Shown here in pieces: positions 38,809-47,375 of a stretch of DNA of 64,000 nt. Made by a program: the position numbers and the translations under genes. This DNA is from Paraburkholderia dilworthii (lineage in GTDB: Bacteria; Pseudomonadota; Gammaproteobacteria; Burkholderiales; Burkholderiaceae), in assembly GCF_000472525.1 (NCBI RefSeq), contig NZ_AWZT01000008.1:210-64209 (forward strand). The letters are read 5' to 3'. Numbering within the stretch: the stretch's first letter is position 1; each line of letters starts with the position of its first letter. The notes below the pieces were generated by a model. It ran no database searches. It was given only the letters and a program-made list of their open reading frames with translations, and was not told the origin of the DNA.

Positions 38809-39267
38809 TCAAACGAGCCGCGTCGTGATGAAGCGCCATTCGGCCTCGGTAACGGGTGTGATCGACAAACGGTTGCCTCTCGCAAGCACGCGCATGTCTT
38901 TCAGCTGTTCGTGCTCGCGCAAAGCGGCGAGCGGAATCAACGGAATCTTCTTTTTGAACACGACGTCGACGAGCAGCCAGCGCGGCGTTTCTTGCGACGA
39001 CTTGGGGTCGTAATATGGGCTCTTCTTGTCGAACTGGGTCGGGTCAGGGTAGGCCGTGGACGCCACTTCAGCGAGCCCGGCGATACCGGGCTCCGGACAG
39101 CTCGAGTGATAGAACAGCACCCCGTCGCCGACCTGCATCGCATCGCGCATGAAGTTGCGCGCCTGATAGTTGCGCACGCCGGTCCACGGCAATGTGCGAT
39201 GCGGGGCGTCGGCGAGATGATCGATGCTTGCTTCGTCCGGTTCGGACTTCATTAGCCAGTAGCGCAT
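38809..39267 (-). CDS. EVE domain-containing protein
   Basis: 152 residues, one EVE (PUA-like, formerly DUF55) domain. MRYWLMKSEPDE is the family start; GVRNYQARNFMRDAM and DGVLFYHSSCPEPGIAG form the pocket that reads modified bases in related proteins. No partner restriction gene is near, so this is the housekeeping form found next to zapA/6S RNA in many proteobacteria. Role in cells undetermined. Confidence 0.92.
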   Translation of the reverse strand: MRYWLMKSEPDEASIDHLADAPHRTLPWTGVRNYQARNFMRDAMQVGDGVLFYHSSCPEPGIAGLAEVASTAYPDPTQFDKKSPYYDPKSSQETPRWLLVDVVFKKKIPLIPLAALREHEQLKDMRVLARGNRLSITPVTEAEWRFITTRLV

Positions 39268-39337
39268 GAATCGAATTGAACGTTAAGGGTTTGAAGGAGC
39301 AGGAAAGAGACGCAGAAAAAGCCCAAGCCCAAACAAA

Positions 39338-39367
39338 AACGGCACCGAACCGAAGTCCGATGCCGTT
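39338..39367 (-). terminator. Terminator of 6S RNA
   Basis: AACGGCA (39338-39344) pairs with TGCCGTT (39361-39367). Read on the minus strand the stem is followed by GTTTTTGTTT, the uridine tract of an intrinsic terminator. Confidence 0.75.
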
Positions 39368-39517
39368 CCAAATAAGGTCCCCGCCTTAGCCGCTAGGCCG
39401 GCATCCTGAACCGGGGGTTCAGAATTGGTCGCAGTTAGCAGCACTTCGGGTACATCAGACAGAGTGACGCGCACACCCGTGCTACAAATTTCCGCAACCG
39501 TGCACATGGCATTGGTT
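39366..39517 (-). ncRNA. ssrS: 6S RNA (approximate ends)
   Basis: Read on the minus strand, the region has the long interrupted rod of 6S RNA: GCACGGGT near the apex pairs with ACCCGAAGTGC, the central bubble carries the CTAACTGCGACC strand, and a small hairpin TGAACCCCCGGTTCA follows, as in E. coli 6S. A TATATT box at 39523-39528 would place the transcript start near 39517. It lies downstream of zapA, the usual location. 6S RNA mimics an open promoter and sequesters sigma70 RNA polymerase in stationary phase. Ends are estimates. Confidence 0.75.
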
Positions 39518-39698
39518 CAAGGAATATATGACCTTGGCGAACCAGGCAGGGAAGCTAAACCGATGAAGCTGAAACGATTACATTCAAACGTTTGCCGAGT
39601 GTTGCTCCTGCATGCTCTCACGCGCTTTGCCCAGCTACTTCGTGAGCCACCTCGAGCCACTTCGTTTGAATCCGCAGCCTAAGAAACCAGCAACCTTC

Positions 39699-39720
39699 AG
39701 TTGCAAACCATCTTGCAACT
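39699..39720 (-). other. Hairpin just after zapA
   Basis: AGTTGCAA (39699-39706) and TTGCAACT (39713-39720) form an 8-bp stem with a six-base loop, seven bases beyond the zapA stop. No T-run follows; it may mark the 3' end of the zapA message or slow read-through into 6S RNA. Confidence 0.4.
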
Positions 39721-39726
39721 TGCTGC

Positions 39727-40041
39727 TTACTGCATGGTGTACTGCTCGATCACAGTACCCAGTTGTTCGTTCATTTGATGCATTGTACGCCGGATTTCCT
39801 CTGCGGGAAATGCTTCTCCGTGACGCACGCTCGTTTGCAGCTTAAGCAGTTCCGATGCCAGCGACAGCGCAGCCATGACTGCAATACGATCCGTGCCGCG
39901 CACGTTGCTGTTATTGCGGATCTTCGACATTTCGGCGTCGACTCGCGCGACTGCTTCAAGCAGCGCGCCTTCCGTTTCCGGCGAGCAGGCGAGGCGATAG
40001 GGCACGCCGAGAATCGATACTTCGATCTGCTTGGTGGTCAT
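39727..40041 (-). CDS. zapA: Cell division protein ZapA
   Basis: 104 residues. MTTKQIEVSILGVPYRLACS is the ZapA N-terminal domain, and the second half is a dimerising helix with DRIAVMAALSLASELL. ZapA bundles FtsZ at midcell. Its ATG overlaps the stop of the upstream coiled-coil gene (ATGA), so the two are co-translated. 6S RNA follows on the same strand. Confidence 0.92.
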   Translation of the reverse strand: MTTKQIEVSILGVPYRLACSPETEGALLEAVARVDAEMSKIRNNSNVRGTDRIAVMAALSLASELLKLQTSVRHGEAFPAEEIRRTMHQMNEQLGTVIEQYTMQ

Positions 40042-40394
40042 GCATTTTCTCCGTGGCGAGTGGCGTCGCTCTGTGCCTCGACTTCATGCTGAGCGGGCTC
40101 GAGCAGATCGAGCTGATTGTCCGGCTCGTTGTGCCCGCGAGCGCGCGGCAATTTTTCGAGGATGGCGTTCAGCCGCACCTGCGCGTCGTCGATTTTGGCG
40201 GAGAGTGCGTCGCGCTCCGCTTGCAGTGCATCGCGTTCCTCGCGCAGCAGCGCAAGTTCCGTGCGTGTGGCTTCTGCTTCCGCACGCGACTGGGCGAGCT
40301 GCTCTTCGAGCGCGATGCGTGCTTCGTTGTGGCGCTGGCTGATCGTGATCAGCTTGCCGATATTCTGTGACAGTGTTTCGAGTTCGGTGAGCAT
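40038..40394 (-). CDS. Coiled-coil protein upstream of zapA
   Basis: 118 residues. Residues 1-78 are an almost continuous heptad-type coiled coil rich in Leu, Glu and Arg (LREERDALQAERDALSAKI); the last 40 are acidic and disordered. Short coiled-coil genes directly before zapA are common in betaproteobacteria and resemble the ZapB/TIGR02449 class of division proteins. A role beside ZapA at the Z ring is inference from coupling. Confidence 0.75.
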   Translation of the reverse strand: MLTELETLSQNIGKLITISQRHNEARIALEEQLAQSRAEAEATRTELALLREERDALQAERDALSAKIDDAQVRLNAILEKLPRARGHNEPDNQLDLLEPAQHEVEAQSDATRHGENA

Positions 40395-40630
40395 GTGCTG
40401 CGTCCTCTAAAGACCTCGCATTTTAGCGCGGAATGTCGCACGTTCCGATAATTGTCTCGTTTCGAGACGTAACAACACCGCTTTATGCAGGCTTTTTTCG
40501 ACTGAAGATGAAAAAGTACTCGTGTGCCGGAGATTGCGTCGGACAATACCCCGCACCTGTCGGAATGAATCGCTCTCACGGCCCGCATTCTTGACTGACC
40601 CCGAGTGCGCTCATACACTGGCCGCACTCT

Positions 40631-40866
40631 GGTGCCCGCGCGCGCATTTCACTGCGCGCGCAGTTAAACGGGAAGCAGGGCGCGGCGTTCATCCGAACGC
40701 GCGAACCTGCGCTGCCCCCGCAACGGTAAGCGACCGCATTCGTTTCGTACTTCACGTTTGCAGTTCGATCCCCATCGCGTGTTCCGGTTCAACATGCGAG
40801 TGTGCCACTGCGCGTCACGCGTGGGAAGGCGGGATCGAACGTCGTCAGCCCGGATACCGGCCAGAG
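40631..40866 (+). ncRNA. Cobalamin riboswitch (approximate ends)
   Basis: The hallmark B12-box order is present: GGTGCC at the start, AAACGGGAAGCAGGGCG, then CTGCCCCCGCAACGGTAAGCGACC, the GCCACTGCG segment, and CGTGGGAAGGCGGGAT with a closing CGTCAGCCCGGATACCGGCC. It sits 100 bases before btuB and should switch off the uptake/assembly operon when adenosylcobalamin is plentiful. The 170 bases of unassigned leader before it (40395-40630) show no other element. Confidence 0.92.
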
Positions 40867-40968
40867 GGAGAGGCGCGCGCCCGCAAAATGTCAAAAGCGC
40901 ACGTGCCTCGTACGCGACGGCCTGCGGGGAAGCGGGCCGCGCACGCCATCCACGGGAAACTTCATTCC

Positions 40969-42921
40969 ATGCTGTCCCCTATCGCCCGCGCGGCGTTGCT
41001 CGCCTTCGCAGCGCTGCCGCATGTCGCGCATGCGCAGGCTGTTGCAGATCCGTCTGCGCCGTCGCATGCAGTTGCACCTATCGCACCGACCGCACCGACC
41101 GCACCAGATACTGCAAACGCTGTAAGCACATCCTCCACCGAAACCGCCGATTCGTCGTCCACTGTTTTATCGCCGGTCGTCGTCACCGCCGGGCGTGGAC
41201 CGCAAGCGCTCGCCGACACGATCCCGCAAACGTCGCTATTCGATCAGCAGGACATTGCCGACACCACCGCGACCGATTTGCCGGGCCTGCTGCAACTCGC
41301 GCCCGGCGCGCAAATATCGCGCACAGGTGGCCCCGGTTCGACAACGAGCCTGTACTTGCGCGGTGCGTCGTCGACGCAATCGCTCGTTCTCGTCGACGGC
41401 GTGCGCGTCGATTCCGTGAGTCTCGGCACCGCGCAGATCGCGCAGATCCCGCTCGATCAGATCGACCATGTCGAAGTAGTGAACGGCAACGTGTCCGCAT
41501 TGTATGGCTCGGGCGCAATCGGCGGCGTGGTCCAGGTGTTCACGAAAGACGGCGGCGATCATCCGCCGCGTTTCAATTTCTCCGTGGGCTACGGCAGCTA
41601 CCACACGCAGACGCAGCAGCTGGGCGCGAACGGCGCACTAGATAAAGACGGCCGCACGACCTTCAGCATCTCGCTCGCGCGTTCGAAAGACGACGGCTTT
41701 TCCGCACTCAATCCGCGTGAGGCGCCCAACGCCAATCCGAATGCGAACGGCTATCTGAACGAAAGCATTTCGGCTTCGCTGCGTCACAAGTTCACCGACA
41801 AGTGGGACGCGGGCGTCCGCTATTTCCAGTCGAACGGCAATAGCAGCTACGACAATGCTTACGGCGCGCCGACCGATCTGAACAACCTGTACACGAAAGT
41901 GCGCCAGGTATCCGCGTTCGCGAACGGCAAGTTGACCGGTTGGTGGACCACGCACTTCATCGTTTCCGAAGGCGACGACCGCAGCGTCTCGAACACCAAC
42001 GGCCTGTATAACGGCCGCTTCGATACCGACAACCGGCAGTACACGTGGCAGAACGATTTCGCACTCGCTGCGCAGCAGAAACTACAGGTCGGCTACGAAC
42101 ATCTGGACCAGAGCCTCGACTCGGACACGTTTGCCGCGCCGACCCGTCATGTGGATTCGGGCTTCGCCGGCTACACCGGACGCTTCGGGCGCAATCAGAT
42201 TCAGGCGAACGTACGGCGCGACCAGTACTCCGATTTCGGTGGAGCGAACAGTTACTATCTCGGCTATGGCTTCGACGTCACGTCGCATTGGAAGCTCAGT
42301 ACAAGTTATTCGGATTCGTTTCGCGCGCCGAGCTTCGACGATCTGTACTATCCGATTAGCGGCAATCCGTCGATCCAGCCCGAGCGCAGTCATTCGCTCG
42401 AAGCAGCGGTGCAGTATGCGTCGAACGCGCTCGGTGTGATGCGTTTGAGTGCTTTCCAGACGCGTTATTCGAATCTGATCGACTATCAGCAGGTGACGCC
42501 CGGCATCTATCTGGCCGAAAACGTGGGTCATGCAAAAGTACAGGGACTCGAAGGATCGTGGAGCGGACATGTGGGCAAAACCGACGTGCGCGCGTCCGTG
42601 ACGCTGCAAAACCCGGTCGATCTCGATAACGACGTGGACCTCGTGCGGCGCGCGCGGCGTTTCGCGTCGCTGGCGGTGAATCGCAGTATTGCAGGGTGGC
42701 GCGTGGGCGGCGAGTGGATCGTGAGCGGTCCACGCGAAGACAGCAGCGGCAAGCTCGGCGGCTACGGTATCGTGAATCTGGCCGCGCGCTACAACGTGAC
42801 GAAGGCCTGGTACGTGGCCGCGCAAATCCAGAATCTGTTCAACAAGGACTATGAAACGGCCTACTCGTATAACTCGCCTCGGCGCGGTGCGTATGTCACG
42901 GTCGGCTGGCAGCAGCAGTGA
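40969..42921 (+). CDS. btuB: TonB-dependent vitamin B12 receptor
   Basis: 650 residues. Signal peptide ends AHA near residue 22; a Pro/Thr/Ala-rich linker leads to the TonB box region VLSPVVVTAGR (66-76), then the plug (DLPGLLQLAPGAQISR, LVLVDGVRVDS) and a 22-strand barrel ending in the aromatic-rich VTVGWQQQ. The riboswitch upstream and the B12 genes downstream identify the substrate. Start at ATG 40969 gives a clean signal peptide; an ATG at 40888 would add a basic leader. Confidence 0.92.
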   Translation: MLSPIARAALLAFAALPHVAHAQAVADPSAPSHAVAPIAPTAPTAPDTANAVSTSSTETADSSSTVLSPVVVTAGRGPQALADTIPQTSLFDQQDIADTTATDLPGLLQLAPGAQISRTGGPGSTTSLYLRGASSTQSLVLVDGVRVDSVSLGTAQIAQIPLDQIDHVEVVNGNVSALYGSGAIGGVVQVFTKDGGDHPPRFNFSVGYGSYHTQTQQLGANGALDKDGRTTFSISLARSKDDGFSALNPREAPNANPNANGYLNESISASLRHKFTDKWDAGVRYFQSNGNSSYDNAYGAPTDLNNLYTKVRQVSAFANGKLTGWWTTHFIVSEGDDRSVSNTNGLYNGRFDTDNRQYTWQNDFALAAQQKLQVGYEHLDQSLDSDTFAAPTRHVDSGFAGYTGRFGRNQIQANVRRDQYSDFGGANSYYLGYGFDVTSHWKLSTSYSDSFRAPSFDDLYYPISGNPSIQPERSHSLEAAVQYASNALGVMRLSAFQTRYSNLIDYQQVTPGIYLAENVGHAKVQGLEGSWSGHVGKTDVRASVTLQNPVDLDNDVDLVRRARRFASLAVNRSIAGWRVGGEWIVSGPREDSSGKLGGYGIVNLAARYNVTKAWYVAAQIQNLFNKDYETAYSYNSPRRGAYVTVGWQQQ

Positions 42922-42948
42922 TGCGCGCGCCATGCTGAGAGCGCGCCG

Positions 42949-44007
42949 ATGAGCCGTCACTTAGGTTCGATGCCCGCCACTCTTCACGCGATGACTGCGA
43001 AGCGCGCCGCCGCAATCTGGCTCGTGCTTGCTGTCGTCGCGCTTGCCGTGTTGATGGCGTCGCTCGCATTGGGCAGCGTGGCTGTTGCGCCCGCACGCGT
43101 GATCGAGGCGCTTTCGCCGCTGCATGCGAGCGCGTCTGATGCAAGCTCTGCCGATCTCGCCGGCGAGATCGTGCGCACGCTGCGTTTGCCTCGCGCGGTG
43201 GCCGGTTTCGCTTGCGGCGCGTTGCTTGCATTGGCTGGCGCGCTGTTGCAAGTGCTGTTGCGCAATCCGCTCGCGGAGCCCTATGTATTAGGCGTATCGG
43301 GCGGGGCCGCGAGTTTCGCGCTGATTGCGATGATCGCCGGTTGCGCATGGTGGCTCGTCGATGCATCGGCATTCGCGGGCGCATTCGTGTCTATTCTTCT
43401 CGTGCTCGGCCTTGCGCGCCGCGAGTTGTGGCGCGGCGAACCGCAGGACACGTCGCCGCGTTTGCTGTTGACGGGCGCGGTAATCGCGGCAGGCTGGGGC
43501 GCACTGATTACCTTGCTGCTCAATCTCGCGCCCGACAATCGTTTGCGCGGCATGCTGTTCTGGCTGACCGGCGACCTCAATGGCAATGCGATGCCGTGGA
43601 CTGCGCTTGCGGCCCTCGTCGTCGTATTGATTGCCATTGTGCCGGTTGCGCCGCGCCTGAATGTGCTGTTGCGAGGCGATGCCGCTGCGCAAGCGCTGGG
43701 CGTTGCAGTGATACCGCTGCGGTTGCGCGTCTATCTCGCGGCTTCGCTCGCTGCCGCCGCGGCCGTGACGACGGCGGGCACCATCGGCTTTGTCGGGCTC
43801 GTCGTGCCGCATATGCTGCGGCTCGCATTCGGCAACGATCAACGCATGCTGCTGCCCGCCGCCGCGCTCGGCGGCGGCGTCGCGGTGATGGGCGCCGATT
43901 TGATCGCGCGCCTCGTCATCGCGCCGGCGCAACTGCCGGTCGGCGTAATCACGTCGATCATCGGCGTGCCGGTGTTTCTGTGGATGCTGCTGCGCGCCCG
44001 CCGATGA
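42949..44007 (+). CDS. btuC: Vitamin B12 ABC transporter permease (FecCD family)
   Basis: 352 residues, about ten membrane helices. FecCD-family motifs: RLPRAVAGFACGALLALAGA, NPLAEPYVLGVSGGA and GTIGFVGLVVPHMLR. Inner-membrane channel for corrinoid import. Its stop overlaps the ATG of the ATPase gene (ATGA). The 27-base gap from btuB supports one riboswitch-controlled operon. Confidence 0.9.
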   Translation: MSRHLGSMPATLHAMTAKRAAAIWLVLAVVALAVLMASLALGSVAVAPARVIEALSPLHASASDASSADLAGEIVRTLRLPRAVAGFACGALLALAGALLQVLLRNPLAEPYVLGVSGGAASFALIAMIAGCAWWLVDASAFAGAFVSILLVLGLARRELWRGEPQDTSPRLLLTGAVIAAGWGALITLLLNLAPDNRLRGMLFWLTGDLNGNAMPWTALAALVVVLIAIVPVAPRLNVLLRGDAAAQALGVAVIPLRLRVYLAASLAAAAAVTTAGTIGFVGLVVPHMLRLAFGNDQRMLLPAAALGGGVAVMGADLIARLVIAPAQLPVGVITSIIGVPVFLWMLLRARR

Positions 44008-44843
44008 TGCCGACTGCGAACTTCGCGCATCCCTCGCTCAGCGCACAACGGGTGACGTTGCGTGCGGGCGCGCGCACCTTGCTCGACGCGTTCACACATA
44101 CGTTCTATCCGGGCGAGATCTGGTGCGTGGCCGGTCCGAACGGTGCGGGCAAGACGACGCTGTTGTCCACGCTCGCGGGTTTGCGCGAACCATCGGCGGG
44201 GCATGTGGAGCTCGACGGCGTGCGCCTGGCCGGCTGGCACGCACGGCACCTTGCACAGCGTCGCGCGTTGATGCCGCAAAGCGCGCCCGACGCATTTAGC
44301 GCAACTGTGCTCGACATCGTGACGCTGAACCGCTTTCCGCATTTGACGGGCTGGGGTTGGGAGGGCGAGGCCGATCGCGAGGCCGCGCGTGCCGCGCTGG
44401 ACTTGCTGGGACTCACAGCATTGGCCGCGCGAGACGTGCTGTCGCTGTCCGGCGGCGAACGTCAGCGCGTGGCGCTCGCGGCGGTGCTGTGTCAGCAGGC
44501 GCCGCTATTGCTGCTCGACGAACCTTTATCGCATCTGGACCTGCATCATCAGATCGACTGCCTGGAAGCGCTAAGCGAATGGGCGCGCGAGCCGGGGCGC
44601 ACCGTGCTGTTTTCCTGTCACGACCTGAACCTCGCGCGCCGGTTCGCGACGCATGCGCTGCTTCTCGACGGCGCGGGCGCAGCTTACGCGGGGCGCGTGC
44701 ACGAAGTATTGACGCCTGCGTTGACGAGCCGCGTATTCGGCTATCCGCTGATTCTGATTCGTGACGGCGAGCACGAGGCGCTCATTCCCGCGCCGCGTTC
44801 GCGTCAAGACTCCGCTTCCCATCATGATGTATCGGCAAGCTGA
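44004..44843 (+). CDS. btuD: Vitamin B12 ABC transporter ATP-binding protein
   Basis: 279 residues. Walker A GPNGAGKT (44-51), signature LSGGERQR (148-155), Walker B LLLLDEPLSHLD (168-179) and the switch histidine in FSCHDLNLARRF. It energises BtuC. The start overlaps the btuC stop. An ATG two codons apart makes the exact start uncertain by one residue. Confidence 0.9.
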   Translation: MMPTANFAHPSLSAQRVTLRAGARTLLDAFTHTFYPGEIWCVAGPNGAGKTTLLSTLAGLREPSAGHVELDGVRLAGWHARHLAQRRALMPQSAPDAFSATVLDIVTLNRFPHLTGWGWEGEADREAARAALDLLGLTALAARDVLSLSGGERQRVALAAVLCQQAPLLLLDEPLSHLDLHHQIDCLEALSEWAREPGRTVLFSCHDLNLARRFATHALLLDGAGAAYAGRVHEVLTPALTSRVFGYPLILIRDGEHEALIPAPRSRQDSASHHDVSAS

Positions 44844-44879
44844 CACTCAGAACAGAACATCACCTATCCTCAAGAACTC

Positions 44880-45941
44880 ATGACTCTCTTCCCACCCCTG
44901 TCCGCCTTGCCCCAGGTAGAACCGCTCGATCAGACATTGAGCGCCGAACTTCAGCGCATCATCGATACGAAGACGAAGCCGCCCGGCAGTCTCGGCCGGC
45001 TCGAAACGCTCGCGCGTCAGATCGGGCTGATCCAGCGCAGTACGCATCCGAGCGTCGCGCGCCCCGCGCTGATCGTGTTCGCCGGCGACCACGGTATTGC
45101 GGCCGAAGGCGTCAGCCCCTACCCGCAAGCGGTGACCGCGCAGATGGTCGCGAATTTTCTCGCGGGCGGCGCAGCGGTGAATGCGTTGAGCCGCGTTGCG
45201 GGCATCGAACTGGAAGTCGTGAACGCCGGCATTGCGACGCCGCTGCCGCGCACCGATGAACTCATCGATATTCCGGTTGGCGCAGGCACGCGCAACTTCG
45301 CGCACGAACCTGCAATGACGCACGAGCAGGCGCTCGCGGCGCTGCAAGCCGGCGCGGCGCGCGTGCGGCACCACGCTGCGCTCGGCAGCAACGTGATCGG
45401 CTTCGGCGAAATGGGAATCGGGAACACGTCGGCGGCGGCGTGTCTGATGAGCCGCCTATGCGGCGTGCCGATCGACGAATGCGTGGGCCGCGGCACTGGC
45501 CTCGACGACGCGGGGCTCGCAAAAAAGCGCAACGTGCTCGCAGCGGCGCTCGCGCATCACGACGCATCCAACGCTCCGCTCGATGTGCTCGCAACGTTCG
45601 GTGGCTTCGAAATCGCGATGATGGCGGGCGCGTATCTCGCCGCGGCGCAAGCGCGAATGACGATACTCGTCGACGGCTTTATCGCCAGTTCGGCGCTGCT
45701 GATTGCCCATGCGCTCGCGCCTGACGTGCGCGAGTACTGCGTGTTCGCGCATGCGTCGAACGAGGCGGGACATCGGCGCATGCTCGATCATTTCGGCGCG
45801 TTGCCGCTGTTGTCGCTCGACATGCGGCTGGGCGAAGGCACCGGTGCCGCCCTCGCGGTGCCGCTGCTGCGCGCGGCCTGCGCGTTCATCAACGAGATGG
45901 CGAGCTTCGAATCGGCAGGCGTGGCAAATCGCGAAGCGTGA
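44880..45941 (+). CDS. cobT: Nicotinate-nucleotide:dimethylbenzimidazole phosphoribosyltransferase
   Basis: 353 residues, normal CobT length. TKPPGSLGRLETLARQIG binds the base and phosphate; FAGDHGIAAEGVS and FGEMGIGNTSAAA are family motifs and the catalytic glutamate sits in RLGEGTGAALA near residue 317. It makes alpha-ribazole phosphate for the lower nucleotide loop of B12. Located 36 bases after btuD in the same operon. Confidence 0.95.
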   Translation: MTLFPPLSALPQVEPLDQTLSAELQRIIDTKTKPPGSLGRLETLARQIGLIQRSTHPSVARPALIVFAGDHGIAAEGVSPYPQAVTAQMVANFLAGGAAVNALSRVAGIELEVVNAGIATPLPRTDELIDIPVGAGTRNFAHEPAMTHEQALAALQAGAARVRHHAALGSNVIGFGEMGIGNTSAAACLMSRLCGVPIDECVGRGTGLDDAGLAKKRNVLAAALAHHDASNAPLDVLATFGGFEIAMMAGAYLAAAQARMTILVDGFIASSALLIAHALAPDVREYCVFAHASNEAGHRRMLDHFGALPLLSLDMRLGEGTGAALAVPLLRAACAFINEMASFESAGVANREA

Positions 45942-45987
45942 GCCGCTCGGCACATCGCTTTTCACATAACGTGTACGCGAGCCATAT

Positions 45988-46773
45988 ATGAATCCGCTGG
46001 CGGAACTGCGCTATTTTTTCACGGCCCTTGGTTACTTCACGCGCGTGCCCATGCCGCGCTGGGTCGGCTATGAGCCGCATTATCTGAACGCGGCGGCTCG
46101 CTATTTCCCGCTCGTCGGCGCGCTTGTCGGCGGCGTGAGCGCGCTTGTGTATCTGGCGGCGTTGCGCGTGTTTCCGGCGGGCGTTGCGGTGTTGTTGTCG
46201 ATGGCGTCATCGCTATTGATAACCGGTGCGTTTCACGAGGACGGGCTCGCCGATTGCGTCGATGCGTTCGGTGGCGCCTATACGCGCGACGATGCATTGC
46301 GCATCATGCATGATTCGCGCATCGGCGCTTTTGGCGCTATCGCACTTGTGATCGCGCTTGCGCTGAAATGGCAAACGCTCGCCTCATTGCCTCCGATGCG
46401 CGCCGCAAGTCTGATGATTGCGGCCCATGCGGCAAGCCGCGCATGCGCGATCAGCTATCTGGCCACGCTCGACTATGTGCGCGCCGAAGGCAAAGCAAAG
46501 CCGGTCGCGCAGCGCCTAAGCGGCACGGCGTTGTTATGTGCCGCCGTCTTCGGATTGCCGTGGCTGTTGTGGCCGGACGGACCACGCGGGTGGCTCGCGG
46601 CCGACTGGCGCTTCGCGGGCGCGGCGCTTGCGATGCTACTCGCGTTGCGGTTCGCAATGGGCCGCTATTTCGTGAGGCGCATCGGCGGCTACACCGGCGA
46701 TTGTCTCGGCTTCGCGCAGCAGATCTTTGAACTGAGCATCTATCTCCTGGGGCTCGCATGGATATCGTCCTGA
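45988..46773 (+). CDS. cobS: Adenosylcobinamide-GDP ribazoletransferase
   Basis: 261 residues, five to seven membrane helices. The CobS signature FHEDGLADCVDAFGG (about 75-89) carries the metal-binding acidic residues; YFTRVPMP is the usual start. It joins adenosylcobinamide-GDP to alpha-ribazole(-phosphate) at the inner membrane. Its end overlaps cobC by 16 bases. Confidence 0.94.
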   Translation: MNPLAELRYFFTALGYFTRVPMPRWVGYEPHYLNAAARYFPLVGALVGGVSALVYLAALRVFPAGVAVLLSMASSLLITGAFHEDGLADCVDAFGGAYTRDDALRIMHDSRIGAFGAIALVIALALKWQTLASLPPMRAASLMIAAHAASRACAISYLATLDYVRAEGKAKPVAQRLSGTALLCAAVFGLPWLLWPDGPRGWLAADWRFAGAALAMLLALRFAMGRYFVRRIGGYTGDCLGFAQQIFELSIYLLGLAWISS

Positions 46774-47348
46774 TCCGCCACCCCGCTGTCGCACTTGACG
46801 CGGGCGTGTGCTATGGCCACAGCGACGTTGCGCTCGCCGAGGCGGCCGACGTGTCGTCCGCGGCGCTCGCGTTGAGGCTCGCGAGCTTGCAGGTGCCGGC
46901 GCCACGCGTCGTGATGTCGAGTCCGCTTACGCGCTGCTCGGCCTTCGCCGTCGAAATGGCGAACGACTTTGGCTGCGTGCTGAGCCACGACGATCGTTTG
47001 AAGGAAATGAATTTCGGCGATTGGGAGGAGCGACGCTGGGACGCGATCGATCGCGAACTGCTCGACGACTGGGCGTCCAACTTCGAACACGCGCGCGCGC
47101 ATGGCGGCGAGAGCGTTGCGCAGTTCGTCATGCGAGTGCGCGCATGGTTCGATGCCTACGCGCAGACTCGCGAACTCTCGCCGACGTATGTGGTCACGCA
47201 TGCCGGCGTGATGCGCGCGATTGCCTCGTTCGCGCTCGACGTGCCGCTTGAACGTTGCTTGCGATGGTCGCTGGAAACCGCGGGCATTGTCTGGTTGCGC
47301 CGCGGCGATGAGGGGCAGCAGTGGTCGCTCGTGAAGTGGAACGCGTGA
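46758..47348 (+). CDS. cobC: Histidine phosphatase, probable alpha-ribazole phosphatase
   Basis: 196 residues of the phosphoglycerate-mutase-like fold. The catalytic His8 is in IRHPAV (the more usual RHG is RHP here), the second active-site histidine is in VVTHAGVMRAI, and MNFGDWEERRW is the family's acid loop. It should remove phosphate from alpha-ribazole phosphate or adenosylcobalamin phosphate, given the overlap with cobS. Last gene of the riboswitch operon; btuF converges on it. Confidence 0.87.
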   Translation: MDIVLIRHPAVALDAGVCYGHSDVALAEAADVSSAALALRLASLQVPAPRVVMSSPLTRCSAFAVEMANDFGCVLSHDDRLKEMNFGDWEERRWDAIDRELLDDWASNFEHARAHGGESVAQFVMRVRAWFDAYAQTRELSPTYVVTHAGVMRAIASFALDVPLERCLRWSLETAGIVWLRRGDEGQQWSLVKWNA

Positions 47349-47375
47349 GCCGGGCGACGCTTCGCAAAACCCGCA

